Assembly: GCF_002005205.3 (NCBI RefSeq)
Contig: NZ_CP019702.2
Location: forward strand, 1,678,001 to 1,742,000
Direction of reading: 5' to 3'
DNA length: 64,000 nt
DNA from: Rhizobium rhizogenes
GTDB lineage: Bacteria > Pseudomonadota > Alphaproteobacteria > Rhizobiales > Rhizobiaceae
Positions 54,977-64,000 of this stretch are shown piece by piece. Within the stretch, counting starts at the first letter, position 1. Each line of letters begins with the position of its first letter. The notes beneath the pieces are model-generated. The model saw only the letters and a program-made list of their open reading frames with translations, was not told where the DNA came from and searched no databases. Position numbers and translations under genes: made by a program.

Positions 54977-55816
54977 TTATTTCCCCGAAGGCGATTGCCG
55001 GCGCACCTGAAACGTATGCTCCGGCCCCGGAAATGCCCCCGAGCGAACTTCGTCGGCATAGGCTGCGGTTGCTTCCGAAACAGCCGCAGCAAGATCAGCA
55101 AAACGTTTGACGAATTTCGGTTTGAAATCGGAAAACAGGCCGAGCATGTCGTCGGAGACGAGCACCTGCCCGTCGCAGGCCGGTGATGCGCCGATGCCGA
55201 TGGTGGGGACGGAAAGTTTCTCGGTCAGCTCGCGGGCAAGCGGCTCGACGGTGCCTTCCACGACGATGGCGAAGGCGCCTGCCTGATCGACCGCAATCGC
55301 ATCACGCCAGATCTTTTGCGTTTCCGCATCCGAATGTCCGAGCGAGCGGAAGCCGCCGGCGGTGTGGACGAGCTGCGGCATCAGCCCGACATGGCCGACG
55401 ACGGGAATGCCGCGCGCGACGAGAAAGGCGATTGTCTCGGCCATTTCCTCGCCGCCTTCCAGCTTCACGCCGTCGCAGCCGGTCTCCTGCATCAGCCGCA
55501 CGGCGTTGCGGAAGGCCTGTTCTTTCGATTCCTGATAGGTTCCGAAGGGAAGATCGACGATGACGCAGGCATGGTCGACGCCGCGCATGACGGCGCGGCC
55601 GTGGGCGATCATCATGTCCAGCGTCACGCCCACCGTCGTGTCCATGCCGTAAAGCACCATGCCGAGCGAATCGCCGACCAGCAAGAGGTCGCAATGCGGG
55701 TCGAGCAGGCGGGCGATCGGCGTCGTATAGGCGGTGAGGCAGACGATGCGCGCCTCGCCCTTCATCTGCCGGATGGAGGCTGTCGTCAGCCGCTTCAGTT
55801 TTCCGTGGGCGCTCAT
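54977..55816 (-). CDS. panB: 3-methyl-2-oxobutanoate hydroxymethyltransferase PanB
   Basis: A 279-residue TIM-barrel enzyme adding a hydroxymethyl group from methylene-tetrahydrofolate to 2-ketoisovalerate, the first committed step of pantothenate synthesis. [44 protein letters not shown] and [10 protein letters not shown] are diagnostic, as is [22 protein letters not shown]. It overlaps the panC stop by 4 bases (ATGA), so the two are translated together. The C-terminal tail is a little longer than the minimal enzyme. Confidence 0.96.
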   Translation of the reverse strand: MSAHGKLKRLTTASIRQMKGEARIVCLTAYTTPIARLLDPHCDLLLVGDSLGMVLYGMDTTVGVTLDMMIAHGRAVMRGVDHACVIVDLPFGTYQESKEQAFRNAVRLMQETGCDGVKLEGGEEMAETIAFLVARGIPVVGHVGLMPQLVHTAGGFRSLGHSDAETQKIWRDAIAVDQAGAFAIVVEGTVEPLARELTEKLSVPTIGIGASPACDGQVLVSDDMLGLFSDFKPKFVKRFADLAAAVSEATAAYADEVRSGAFPGPEHTFQVRRQSPSGK

Positions 55817-56691
55817 TGGGCAGCCTCCCTTTTTTCCGTTCTGTCGCGGCCGATGACGCGGTTGTCGAGAAGCCGTGTGCTGCCGAGCCGCACGAACAGC
55901 GCCACCAATATCGGCCCCGCCTGCACTTTGGCAACGGGCGCCAGCGTATCGGGATCGCGCACCGCGACGACCTCAGGCGAAGCCAGCGGCTCGGCGGCGA
56001 TGAATTTTTCGAGCGCGGCTTCGAATGCGGCCGGGTCATCGAGGCCTGCGTGATAAAGCCGCTCCGCCTCGTCCAGCGCGCGCGGCACGATCACGGCGGC
56101 GGCGCGTTGCTCCGGGCTCAGATAGACGTTGCGCGAGGAACAGGCGAGCCCATCCGCCTCGCGCACCGTGGCGACGGGCACCACCCGCACCGGCTGGGCG
56201 AGATCTTCGACTATACGGCGGATCAGCGTCACCTGCTGATAGTCCTTTTCGCCGAAATAGGCCGCATCCGGCTGGACGAGATTAAAAAGCTTGGTCACGA
56301 CGGTCGCGACACCGGCAAAATGCCCCGGCCGCACCGCGCCTTCCAGCTGGCTGCCCAGTTCCGGCACATCCACGACGGTCGTCATCGGGCGCGGATACAT
56401 CTCCGTCACCTCGGGCGCGAAGAGAATATCGACGCCCGCCTCTTCCAGCAGGGCGCTGTCGCGGGCGAGGTCACGCGGGTAACGCGCCAGATCCTCATTC
56501 GCACCGAATTGCAGCGGGTTGACGAAGATGGAAACCACAGTCACATCGTTTTCTGCCTTGGCTTGGGCAACGAGTGTGAGGTGGCCGATATGGAGAAAAC
56601 CCATGGTCGGCACGAAGCCGACGGTCTTGCCCTCGCGGCGAAAGGCGGCAATCGCATTGCGCAATTCGGCGACGGTTTTTACAAGGTGCAT
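55813..56691 (-). CDS. panC: Pantothenate synthetase PanC
   Basis: A 292-residue ATP-dependent ligase joining pantoate and beta-alanine. [18 protein letters not shown] contains the HIGH nucleotide-binding motif, then [35 protein letters not shown] and [15 protein letters not shown] (KMSKS-like loop). I took the ATG at 56691, after GGAGGAG; longer frames start at 56766. It forms a two-gene operon with panB. Confidence 0.96.
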   Translation of the reverse strand: MHLVKTVAELRNAIAAFRREGKTVGFVPTMGFLHIGHLTLVAQAKAENDVTVVSIFVNPLQFGANEDLARYPRDLARDSALLEEAGVDILFAPEVTEMYPRPMTTVVDVPELGSQLEGAVRPGHFAGVATVVTKLFNLVQPDAAYFGEKDYQQVTLIRRIVEDLAQPVRVVPVATVREADGLACSSRNVYLSPEQRAAAVIVPRALDEAERLYHAGLDDPAAFEAALEKFIAAEPLASPEVVAVRDPDTLAPVAKVQAGPILVALFVRLGSTRLLDNRVIGRDRTEKREAAQ

Positions 56692-56832
56692 GGGGTCTCC
56701 TCCGGCTGCCCGATCGCCATCAGGCGAAAGGTGCTGGATAGAACGCGATTTGCTGAACAGGGTCAACGCGGCGGCGTGTATTATATCGATTAACGCCGCA
56801 GGAGGCGACGATTGCTGTGGAACGGGGGCGGT

Positions 56833-57609
56833 TCAGGCCCCCACGGTCCATCCGGGCAGTCGCTTTTCTGCAAAGGCCTGCCGTCCCTCACGTGCCTCAT
56901 CGCTGCCGCTGATTGTTGCGATGACGCCTTCGGCAAAGGCCAGCCGCTCATCGGACGGTATGTCGCGCATCGCCAGCAAAGCTGCCTTTCCGGCTGCGAT
57001 GGCACCCGGCGCATTCTGTCGCAGCTTTGCGAGAACATCCCCGATCACGCCGTCGAGTTCGGCCGCAGGTGCGGTGCGATTGACGAGGCCAAGGCGTTTT
57101 GCCTCCGCAGCGCTGACCGGCTGGCCGAGATAGGCCATCTCCTGAAGCCCGCCCAAGGGCATCCTCGCCAGAAGCTTCGCCGCCACCATGGCCGGGAAAA
57201 GTCCGACCCGCACTTCCGGCAGGCCGAATTCGGTGTGATCGGCTGCATAGGCAAGATCGCAGGCGGCAACGAGGCCTAGCCCGCCAGCCAGGACCCGGCC
57301 ATTGATGCGGGCAATGACGGGTTGTTCGCATCGCTCGATGGCGCGCATCACATCGGCGATGGGGTTTGTTCCATCGCGCGAAAGGAACATGCCACCGGCG
57401 CTTTCCTTTAGATCGGCTCCCGAACAGAAACTGCGGTCTCCCGCTGCCGTTATCACCACGGCGCGCAGATTGCGGTCACCGGATGCAGCGCGGATGGCAT
57501 CCGTGAGCGCATCGGTCATGGCGGCGTTGAGGGCGTTGTGCACCCCGGGCCGGTTGAGCGTCAGCCACAGAACATCCTTGCGTGTTTCGCGCAACAACTC
57601 ATCCGCCAT
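56833..57609 (-). CDS. liuC: Enoyl-CoA hydratase family protein, probable methylglutaconyl-CoA hydratase
   Basis: A 258-residue crotonase-fold enzyme: DRSFCSGADLKE is the oxyanion-hole segment, INGRVLAGGLGLVAACDLAYAADHTEFGLPEVRVGLFP the active-site block. In this cluster the likely reaction is hydration of 3-methylglutaconyl-CoA to HMG-CoA. The ATG at 57609 follows GGAGGG and overlaps the liuE stop by 11 bases. It is the last gene of the run. Assignment to the leucine pathway rests on context more than on a diagnostic residue. Confidence 0.85.
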   Translation of the reverse strand: MADELLRETRKDVLWLTLNRPGVHNALNAAMTDALTDAIRAASGDRNLRAVVITAAGDRSFCSGADLKESAGGMFLSRDGTNPIADVMRAIERCEQPVIARINGRVLAGGLGLVAACDLAYAADHTEFGLPEVRVGLFPAMVAAKLLARMPLGGLQEMAYLGQPVSAAEAKRLGLVNRTAPAAELDGVIGDVLAKLRQNAPGAIAAGKAALLAMRDIPSDERLAFAEGVIATISGSDEAREGRQAFAEKRLPGWTVGA

Positions 57610-58525
57610 TCCGGTCACCCTCCTGTTTTGCGGCAAGCAGCGCTTTTCCGGCGCGGGCCGCGTTTGGCCTGCCGAGATACCGGCTGATCCGGTCTCCGAT
57701 TTTCGCCACGGCCATCAGGTCGATACCGGTTTTGATGCCAAGTCCCTGCAGTAGATAAACGACATCTTCGGTGGCGACATTGCCGCTCGCTCCTGGCGCA
57801 AAGGGGCAGCCACCCAGCCCGGCAACGGAACTGTCGAAAACGGCGATGCCTTCCTCAAGCGAGGCCAGCACATTGGCGACGCCCTGCCCATAGGTGTCAT
57901 GGAAATGCATGGCGATTTTTTCACGCGGGATGTCGGTCGCCACCCGCTTGATGACACTGCGGATCTGGCCGGCCGTGCCGACGCCGATCGTATCGCCGAG
58001 CGAAATTTCGTAACACCCCATGGCGACAAGCGCGTCGGCCATTGCCGCCACCTCATCGGGCGCAACCGCGCCGTCATAGGGGCAGCCGGCAATGCAGGAA
58101 ACGTAACCGCGCATGCGGATATTCTGGCTGGTCGCTACCTGCGCGACATCGTGTAGTCGCTCAAGGCTTTCCGAACGCGAACAGCCAATATTGTGCTGGC
58201 TGAAGCCTTCGGATGCGGAGACGAAAACGGCGATGTCCGTCACGCCGGCTTCAATGGCCGCCTCGAAACCTTTCATATTGGGAACGAGCGCCGGATAGGC
58301 TGTGCCGTGCCGCTGTCTTAGACCCTGAAACACCGCCGTCGAACCCGCCATCTGCGGAACTCTCTTGGGTGAAACGAAAGCGCCCGCCTCGACCGCCGGC
58401 AGGCCTGCTGCGGCGAGCCGCTCGATCAGTTCGATCTTGATGGCGACGGGAACTTCGGTGCTTTCGTTCTGCAGGCCGTCACGCGCGCCCACCTCGACGA
58501 TTTTGACGGTTTCGGGCCAGCTCAT
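57599..58525 (-). CDS. liuE: Hydroxymethylglutaryl-CoA lyase
   Basis: A 308-residue TIM-barrel lyase cleaving HMG-CoA to acetoacetate and acetyl-CoA, the last step of leucine degradation. EVGARDGLQNE near the start carries metal and substrate residues, CIAGCPYDG follows, and GLGGCPFAPGASGNVATEDVVYLL is the HMG-CoA lyase signature with the catalytic cysteine. The ATG at 58525 lies 1 base from the preceding stop. Confidence 0.95.
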   Translation of the reverse strand: MSWPETVKIVEVGARDGLQNESTEVPVAIKIELIERLAAAGLPAVEAGAFVSPKRVPQMAGSTAVFQGLRQRHGTAYPALVPNMKGFEAAIEAGVTDIAVFVSASEGFSQHNIGCSRSESLERLHDVAQVATSQNIRMRGYVSCIAGCPYDGAVAPDEVAAMADALVAMGCYEISLGDTIGVGTAGQIRSVIKRVATDIPREKIAMHFHDTYGQGVANVLASLEEGIAVFDSSVAGLGGCPFAPGASGNVATEDVVYLLQGLGIKTGIDLMAVAKIGDRISRYLGRPNAARAGKALLAAKQEGDRNGG

Positions 58526-58526
58526 G

Positions 58527-60524
58527 TCACGCGCCCTCCGACTCGAAATCCACCAGCACCGCACCGGCTGCCACCATATCGCCTTCGGCACAGTTGATGG
58601 CGGCAACGATGCCTTTCGCCGGGGCACGGATCGTGTGCTCCATTTTCATCGCCTCCATCACAACCAGCGCTTCGCCGGCTTCGACGAGTGCACCTTTCTG
58701 GCTGAGCAAAGCACGGATAACGCCCGGCATGGGGGCCTCCAGACCACCGGTGTGGGTGGTGGCATCCGCTATATCGACGGGGTCTGGCTGGCTGATGCGA
58801 TAATGCTCGCCGTCCAGAAAAAGCGTATGGCCACTATCCTCGGCGAAGAAATAGCCCTGCCTCTGCCTGCCATCGATGACCGCACGCAGCCTGCCATTCT
58901 CCGCGAGATTACCGCTGATACGGATCGTCCCACCGTCAATCTCCAGTGAAAACCCGTCTTCCTCATGGGTAACGGCAACTGTGAGCGGTTGGTGGTCGAG
59001 AGTGAAATTCAGGGTTTCCCGCGTCGGTGCATTCAGGCGGAAAGCGCTGGTGCTGTTCCATGGGCTATAGGGGTCGGCCGATGACAGAGAACTGGTCTTG
59101 GCCATTTTCTGTCGTGAAAGAAGAAGGCCAAGCGCGGCTATAGCGATCCCGCCCCCGCCGATGGCTGAGGAGGTGAATAGTGCCGCCTCGTTGCGGGCGA
59201 TGAAGCCGGTATCGAGATCGGCCGCCGCGAAATTCTCGAGCCCCGCAAGCCGTGCCAGAAAGGCGACATTGCTGGTGACGCCACAGATCGCCAGTTTTTC
59301 CAGCGCCAGCCGCAGCCTTCGCACGGCGGCGGGGCGGTCTTGATCCCAGACGATCAGCTTGGCGATCATCGGATCGTAATGCACGGTGATGGCGTCGCCG
59401 ACGCGGATGCCGCTGTCGATCCTGAGGTGAGGGCCCTCATCGGGAAAAACGAGATGGCTGACCGTGCCAATCGACGGCAGAAAATCATGCGCCGGGTCTT
59501 CGGCATAAATCCTTGCCTCTATGGCATGGCCGTTGATGCGGAGAACGGACCAGCCTTCCGGCAGGGCCTCGCCGTTCGCGACGCGGATCTGCCATTCGAC
59601 CAGATCGAGACCGGTAATATATTCCGTCACCGGATGCTCGACCTGAAGCCTGGTGTTCATTTCCATGAAATAGAAGTCGCCCGAGGGGTCGAGCAGAAAC
59701 TCCACGGTTCCCGCACCGCGATAATCGATGGCGCGGGCGGCGGCGGTTGCCGCATCATACATGCGTTGCCGTAAGTCATCGGGCAGGCCGGGGGCGGGGG
59801 CTTCCTCTATCACCTTCTGGTGCCGGCGCTGGATCGAGCAGTCGCGTTCGAACAGCGAAACACATTTGCCATGGCTATCGGCAAAAACCTGCACCTCCAC
59901 ATGCCGTGGTCGTTCCAGGTATTTTTCGATCAGCATGCGGTCATTGCCGAAGGCGGCAAGCGCTTCGCGTTTCGCGCCGGCAAGCTCCGGGGCGAAGTCG
60001 CGCTTTTGCCTGACAACGCGCATGCCCTTGCCACCGCCGCCGGCCGAGGCTTTGAGCAGCACCGGATAACCGATCTTGTCCGCCTCGCTCGCCAGCCGTT
60101 TTTCGGACTGTTCGTCACCGTGATAACCCGGAACGACGGGAACGCCCGCCTCCGTCATCAGTGCCTTCGCCTCGCTTTTTCCACCCATGGCGCGGATTGC
60201 CTGCGGCGGTGGCCCTATGAAAACGAGACCGGCGGCGGCGCAGGCTTCGGCGAAAGCGGCATTTTCGGAGAGAAAGCCGTAACCCGGATGGATCGCCTCC
60301 GCGCCGGTTGTTTTTGCAGCCGCGATGATTTTTTCCGCATCGAGATAGGAGGCGCGCGCCGGCGCGGGGCCGATGGCGATGGCCTCATCGGCCAGCGCCA
60401 CATGCATGGCGTTTCGGTCGGCATCCGAATAGACCGCGACGGTGCTGATGCCCATCTTGGTGGCGGTGCGGATGATGCGGCAGGCGATTTCGCCCCTGTT
60501 GGCGATCAGTATTTTCGAGAACAT
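58527..60524 (-). CDS. liuD: Methylcrotonyl-CoA carboxylase alpha (biotin) subunit
   Basis: A 665-residue biotin carboxylase plus carboxyl-carrier fusion. The start is SKILIANRGEIACRIIRTA, the ATP-grasp glycine loop is KASAGGGGKGMRVV, and NTRLQVEHPVTE marks the carboxylase active site. The biotin lysine is in EAMKMEH at about Lys627. The middle region (480-560) is the linker domain of acyl-CoA carboxylases. Adjacent to liuB, liuA and HMG-CoA lyase, so the leucine-pathway assignment is secure. GAGG precedes the ATG. Confidence 0.93.
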   Translation of the reverse strand: MFSKILIANRGEIACRIIRTATKMGISTVAVYSDADRNAMHVALADEAIAIGPAPARASYLDAEKIIAAAKTTGAEAIHPGYGFLSENAAFAEACAAAGLVFIGPPPQAIRAMGGKSEAKALMTEAGVPVVPGYHGDEQSEKRLASEADKIGYPVLLKASAGGGGKGMRVVRQKRDFAPELAGAKREALAAFGNDRMLIEKYLERPRHVEVQVFADSHGKCVSLFERDCSIQRRHQKVIEEAPAPGLPDDLRQRMYDAATAAARAIDYRGAGTVEFLLDPSGDFYFMEMNTRLQVEHPVTEYITGLDLVEWQIRVANGEALPEGWSVLRINGHAIEARIYAEDPAHDFLPSIGTVSHLVFPDEGPHLRIDSGIRVGDAITVHYDPMIAKLIVWDQDRPAAVRRLRLALEKLAICGVTSNVAFLARLAGLENFAAADLDTGFIARNEAALFTSSAIGGGGIAIAALGLLLSRQKMAKTSSLSSADPYSPWNSTSAFRLNAPTRETLNFTLDHQPLTVAVTHEEDGFSLEIDGGTIRISGNLAENGRLRAVIDGRQRQGYFFAEDSGHTLFLDGEHYRISQPDPVDIADATTHTGGLEAPMPGVIRALLSQKGALVEAGEALVVMEAMKMEHTIRAPAKGIVAAINCAEGDMVAAGAVLVDFESEGA

Positions 60525-60531
60525 CGTCGCC

Positions 60532-62133
60532 TCACATCCTGAATATGCCAAAACGGGTGGGTTCTATCGGTGCGTTAAGCGCGGCCGACAGTCCGAGGCC
60601 AAGTACGAGGCGGGTATCCTTCGGATCGATGATGCCGTCGTCCCACAGCCTTGCACTGGCATAATAGGGATGGCCTTCCCGTTCGTATTTTTCCCGGATC
60701 GGCTGCTTGAACGCCTCTTCGCCTTCCTTCGACCAGTGGCGACCATCGGCCTCGATGCCGTCGCGGCGGATTTGCGCCAGAACGGACGCCGCCTGTTCGC
60801 CGCCCATCACCGAAATGCGGGCATTGGGCCACATCCACAGGAAGCGTGGCGAATAGGCCCGCCCGCACATGCCGTAATTACCGGCCCCGAAGGAGCCGCC
60901 GATGATGACGGTGAATTTCGGCACTTTGGCTGAAGCGACCGCAGTCACGAGCTTTGCGCCATCCTTGGCGATACCACCAGCCTCATAGGCCTTGCCGACC
61001 ATGAAGCCGGTGATGTTTTGCAGGAAAACCAGAGGAATGCCGCGCTGGCAGCAGAGCTCGATGAAATGCGCGCCCTTCAGCGCCGATTCCGAAAAAAGGA
61101 TACCGTTATTGGCGATGATGCCAACGGGATAACCATGGATATGGGCGAAACCACAAACCAGCGTCGTTCCGTAAAGCGCCTTGAACTCATCGAATTCAGA
61201 ACCATCCACCAGACGGGCGATGATCTCACGAACCTCGAAGGGTTTGCGCGTATCGGCGGGAACGATGCCGTAAAGCTCTTTAGCCGGATAAAGCGGTTCT
61301 GCCGGTTCGCGGATATCCAGCTCCACCTGTTTGCGGCGGTTCAGCGTGGAAACGATCCGCCGGGTCAGCGCCAGCGCATGGCGGTCGTCGTGGGCATAAT
61401 GATCGGTCACGCCGGATTGCCGGGAGTGCACATCCGCACCGCCGAGGTCCTCCGCACTCACCACCTCGCCGGTTGCCGCCTTCACCAGCGGCGGGCCGCC
61501 GAGAAAGATCGTGCCCTGATTTTTGACGATGACGGACTGATCGCTCATGGCAGGCACATAGGCCCCGCCCGCCGTGCAGCTGCCCATTACCACGGCGATC
61601 TGGGCGATGCCCTGCGCCGACATATTCGCCTGATTGTAGAAGATGCGGCCGAAATGATCGCGGTCGGGAAACACCTCATCCTGATTGGGCAGGTTCGCGC
61701 CGCCGGAATCCACGAGGTAAATGCAGGGCAGGCGGTTCTCAGTGGCGATCTCCTGCGCGCGCAGATGTTTCTTCACTGTCAGCGGATAATAGGTGCCGCC
61801 CTTCACCGTCGCGTCATTGGCGACAATCACACATTCGCGGCCCGAGACCCGGCCAATGCCGGTGACGATGCCGGCGGCGGGAACGGGTTCGTCATAGACC
61901 TCGTAAGCTGCAAATTGCGAAAATTCGAGGAATGGACTGCCGGGATCGAGAAGCGCTTCGATCCGGTCACGCGCCAGCAATTTGCCGCGGGAAAGATGCC
62001 GTTCGCGGGCCTTTTCGCCGCCGCCTCTGGAGATTTTTTCGACGTGTTGGCGCAGATCATCCACCAGACCCGACATGAAATCGACATTGGCAGCAAAGGT
62101 GGGGTCGCGGCTTAGACTGGATGTAAGCTTCAT
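60532..62133 (-). CDS. liuB: Methylcrotonyl-CoA carboxylase beta (carboxyltransferase) subunit
   Basis: A 533-residue carboxyltransferase. [20 protein letters not shown] and [19 protein letters not shown] are family blocks, followed by [55 protein letters not shown], which is diagnostic of MccB rather than of propionyl-CoA carboxylase. It carboxylates 3-methylcrotonyl-CoA with the biotin subunit. It ends 7 bases before liuD and starts 9 bases after liuA stops. Confidence 0.94.
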   Translation of the reverse strand: MKLTSSLSRDPTFAANVDFMSGLVDDLRQHVEKISRGGGEKARERHLSRGKLLARDRIEALLDPGSPFLEFSQFAAYEVYDEPVPAAGIVTGIGRVSGRECVIVANDATVKGGTYYPLTVKKHLRAQEIATENRLPCIYLVDSGGANLPNQDEVFPDRDHFGRIFYNQANMSAQGIAQIAVVMGSCTAGGAYVPAMSDQSVIVKNQGTIFLGGPPLVKAATGEVVSAEDLGGADVHSRQSGVTDHYAHDDRHALALTRRIVSTLNRRKQVELDIREPAEPLYPAKELYGIVPADTRKPFEVREIIARLVDGSEFDEFKALYGTTLVCGFAHIHGYPVGIIANNGILFSESALKGAHFIELCCQRGIPLVFLQNITGFMVGKAYEAGGIAKDGAKLVTAVASAKVPKFTVIIGGSFGAGNYGMCGRAYSPRFLWMWPNARISVMGGEQAASVLAQIRRDGIEADGRHWSKEGEEAFKQPIREKYEREGHPYYASARLWDDGIIDPKDTRLVLGLGLSAALNAPIEPTRFGIFRM

Positions 62134-62142
62134 CGCGTGTCC

Positions 62143-63315
62143 TCACCCGTTGCCCTTGACCAGTTCGCGGCCGATCAGCATACGGCGAATTTCGCTGGTG
62201 CCGGCGCCGATCTCGTAAAGCTTGGAGTCGCGTAGCAGCCGTCCGGCCGGGCTTTCATTGACATAGCCGGAACCACCGAGAAGCTGGATGGCATCCAAGG
62301 CCACCTGCGTCGCTCGCTCGGCGGCGAACAGGATTGCGCCCGCCGCGTCCTGCCTCGTGATGCGGCCATTGTCGCAGGCCCGCGCCACCGCGTAGACATA
62401 GGCGCGGGATGCATTCATGGACGAGTAGATATCGGCGAGCTTTCCCTGCACCAGCTGGAATTCGCCGATAGCCTTGCCGAATTGCTTGCGCTCGCGGGCA
62501 TAGGGCAGCACCAGATCGATTGCCGCCTGCATGATACCGACGGGGCCGGCGGCCAGCACGGCGCGCTCGTAATCCAGCCCACTCATCAGCACCGTTACGC
62601 CGTCATTGAGGCGGCCGAGAATGTTTTCTTCCGGAACCTCGCAATCCTCGAACACCAGTTCTGACGTAGGTGAGCCGCGCATGCCGAGCTTGTCGAGTTT
62701 CTGGGCCGGGCGAAATCCTTTGAAGCCTTTTTCGATCAGGAAAGCGGTGATGCCGCGCGGGCCGGCGGACATATCCGTCTTGGCGTAAACCACCAGCGTA
62801 TCGGCCTCGTGACCATTGGTGATCCACATCTTCGCGCCGTTCAGCACATAGCGGTCGCCCCTGCGTTCCGCCTTCAGCCGCATCGAGACGACATCCGATC
62901 CGGCCTCCGTCTCGCTCATGGCGAGTGAACCGACATGTTCACCGGAGACGAGTTTCGGCAGATATCTTCGCTTCTGCTCATCCGTTCCCCAGCGGTGAAT
63001 CTGGTTGATGCAGAGGTTGGAATGGGCGCCATAGGAAAGGCCGATGGAAGCCGAAGCCCGGCTTATCTCCTCCATCGCCACGCAATGGGCGAGATAGCCC
63101 ATGTCGGCACCGCCGAACTCTTCCGAAACGGTAATGCCGTGCAGGCCGAGCTGGCCCATTTCCGGCCAGAGCTTGCGTGGAAAACGGTCGTCGCGGTCGA
63201 TCTCCGCCGCCAGCGGGGCGATTTTATCGTCTGCGAATGCGCTTGCGCTGTCGCGCAATGCTGCGATTTCCGGGCCGAGATCGGCATCGAAAATGGCGGC
63301 GAGGTTCAAACTCAT
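62143..63315 (-). CDS. liuA: Isovaleryl-CoA dehydrogenase
   Basis: A 390-residue flavin acyl-CoA dehydrogenase. The catalytic base Glu250 sits in GLDYERAVL, the position unique to isovaleryl- and long-chain enzymes. The FAD segments [15 protein letters not shown] and [19 protein letters not shown] are present, and the late [20 protein letters not shown] is typical. It oxidises isovaleryl-CoA to 3-methylcrotonyl-CoA. GGAGGAGGAG precedes the ATG at 63315. It lies 75 bases after the Lrp-type gene on the same strand. Confidence 0.94.
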   Translation of the reverse strand: MSLNLAAIFDADLGPEIAALRDSASAFADDKIAPLAAEIDRDDRFPRKLWPEMGQLGLHGITVSEEFGGADMGYLAHCVAMEEISRASASIGLSYGAHSNLCINQIHRWGTDEQKRRYLPKLVSGEHVGSLAMSETEAGSDVVSMRLKAERRGDRYVLNGAKMWITNGHEADTLVVYAKTDMSAGPRGITAFLIEKGFKGFRPAQKLDKLGMRGSPTSELVFEDCEVPEENILGRLNDGVTVLMSGLDYERAVLAAGPVGIMQAAIDLVLPYARERKQFGKAIGEFQLVQGKLADIYSSMNASRAYVYAVARACDNGRITRQDAAGAILFAAERATQVALDAIQLLGGSGYVNESPAGRLLRDSKLYEIGAGTSEIRRMLIGRELVKGNG

Positions 63316-63390
63316 CGCGTCTCCTCCTCCGGACGGCAGGCCGTCCCTTTTGTCGGCAGCCGGCACCTCCTCCGCGCCGGCAGCCCTTGA

Positions 63391-63864
63391 TTACGGCGTG
63401 TCACCCCCGGTGAAGGCGGCAGAACGGCGCACGAATGTCTTGATGGCGAAATTGGACTGGATGCGCGACACGCCGGGAACCGTGGTCAGGAAATCCAGTA
63501 GCTCCTGATAATGCGGCAAATCCCGCACCATGGCGTGGATCAGGTAATCGGAACTGCCGCTGGTCTGGTAACCGCCCACGACTTCGGGAATGGAAGCCAC
63601 ATGGTGTTCGAAGGTCGTCAGCGCTTCCTTGATCTGCCGCTCCAGCGTGACGGAGATGAAGACGCCCATATTGCCGAGCAGCCGGTTCTCATCGAACACG
63701 GCGGTATAGCCGCGAATGATGCCTTCCTCTTCCAGCTTGCGCACGCGGCGCAGCGTCGGCGTGAAGGAAAGACCGATACGGGCCGCCAGATCCCGCCAGC
63801 TCACCCGCCCGTCATCGCCGAGCACATGCAGAATCTTCTGGTCGAAACTGTCGAGCTCAATCAT
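63391..63864 (-). CDS. Lrp/AsnC family transcriptional regulator
   Basis: A 157-residue regulator. The winged HTH (DQKILHVLGDDGRVSWRDLAARIGLSFTPTLRRVRKLEEEGIIRGYTAVFD) is followed by the RAM effector-binding domain (YQTSGSSDYLIHAMVRDLPHYQELL). Lrp proteins respond to amino acids, and this one lies directly upstream of the leucine degradation cluster on the same strand, so leucine or a derivative may be the effector (inference). It is also divergent from a gene past the right edge. The ATG at 63864 has a weak ribosome site. Confidence 0.92.
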   Translation of the reverse strand: MIELDSFDQKILHVLGDDGRVSWRDLAARIGLSFTPTLRRVRKLEEEGIIRGYTAVFDENRLLGNMGVFISVTLERQIKEALTTFEHHVASIPEVVGGYQTSGSSDYLIHAMVRDLPHYQELLDFLTTVPGVSRIQSNFAIKTFVRRSAAFTGGDTP

Positions 63865-64000
63865 GGATCATTTGCTCTATGATATGACTAATTGTTGGAT
63901 CAAAGATATCGTCAATCAAAAAACTGTCAATCAAAATAGCTTTGAAATGAATTCGAGTTGGTGATAGCGTTCATGTTATTCGAGGTCTGGAGGAGATCGC
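63865..64000. promoter_or_regulatory. Divergent regulatory region with repeated GTCAATCAAAA; start of next gene
   Basis: GTCAATCAAAA occurs at 63911-63921 and again at 63926-63936, a direct repeat with a 15-base period. The sequence is AT-rich and suits both the Lrp gene and a plus-strand gene whose ribosome site GGAGGAG is at 63989-63995; its coding part lies beyond the window. Confidence 0.5.

Overview
The window reads as chromosomal DNA of a Rhizobiaceae alphaproteobacterium, most likely Agrobacterium or close Rhizobium. The reasons are the gene order of the L-rhamnose locus (rhaR-rhaS-rhaT-rhaP-rhaQ-rhaU-rhaK, divergent from rhaD-rhaI), which matches the locus known from Rhizobium leguminosarum; RIME-like palindromic intergenic repeats; high GC with strong third-position bias, which creates long antisense shadow ORFs; and typical rhizobial proteins such as a BTLCP cysteine peptidase, a Flp pilin and a 902-residue SecA. 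I see no insertion sequence, prophage, plasmid gene, CRISPR array or rRNA. One tRNA gene (Leu, CAA) is present.

Layout. 0.2-5.5 kb: a four-gene, translationally coupled surface polysaccharide set (glycosyltransferase, Wzx-type flippase, polysaccharide pyruvyl transferase, glycosyltransferase), probably continuing past the left edge. 5.7-11.7 kb: single genes (phosphatase, BTLCP peptidase, HNH nuclease, DsbB, tRNA-Leu, an HxlR/GST divergent pair, a glycine-rich secreted protein). 11.7-16.7 kb, minus strand: GNAT/CelD-like protein, second flippase, acyltransferase-3 and an EamA transporter. 16.9-23.3 kb: secA, divergent from a parvulin foldase, argJ, a GNAT and mutT. 23.6-31.8 kb: small membrane protein, Flp pilin, methyltransferase, comF, grxC, nitrilase-family amidase, DUF1178 and DUF3291 proteins, ubiG, an SH3 protein, a DUF2934 protein and a 3-hydroxyisobutyryl-CoA hydrolase-like protein. 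31.9-35.7 kb: sulfate ABC importer operon. 35.8-43.6 kb: AlkD-like protein, succinate-semialdehyde dehydrogenase, a molybdopterin-fold protein paired with a GGDEF-EAL enzyme, an FkbM methyltransferase and a chloroperoxidase-like hydrolase. 43.6-54.8 kb: the complete rhamnose uptake and catabolism locus. 55-56.7 kb: panBC. 56.8-63.9 kb: leucine/isovalerate degradation cluster (liuA-B-D-E-C order) headed by an Lrp/AsnC regulator. The right edge ends on a Shine-Dalgarno sequence for a divergent gene beyond the window.

How the genes work together. The rhamnose locus is self-contained: RhaS/T/P/Q import rhamnose, RhaU interconverts anomers, RhaI isomerises, RhaK phosphorylates, and the bifunctional RhaD cleaves and carries a dehydrogenase domain. 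The DeoR-type RhaR probably acts on a large inverted repeat between rhaR and rhaD whose arms overlap both -35 boxes. The liu cluster takes isovaleryl-CoA to acetoacetate plus acetyl-CoA. The sulfate operon has a hairpin between the binding-protein gene and the permease genes.

The most distinctive non-coding structures are four palindromic elements. A perfect 51-bp inverted repeat lies between rhaT and rhaS, two related three-hairpin elements bracket rhaI, and a RIME-like element lies before the aldehyde dehydrogenase stop codon. I found no convincing wholly new multi-gene system. The best candidates for undescribed biology are the cysteine-free molybdopterin-fold protein with its GGDEF-EAL partner, the glycine-rich/collagen-like secreted protein, and the flippase-acyltransferase-GNAT trio that lacks any glycosyltransferase.
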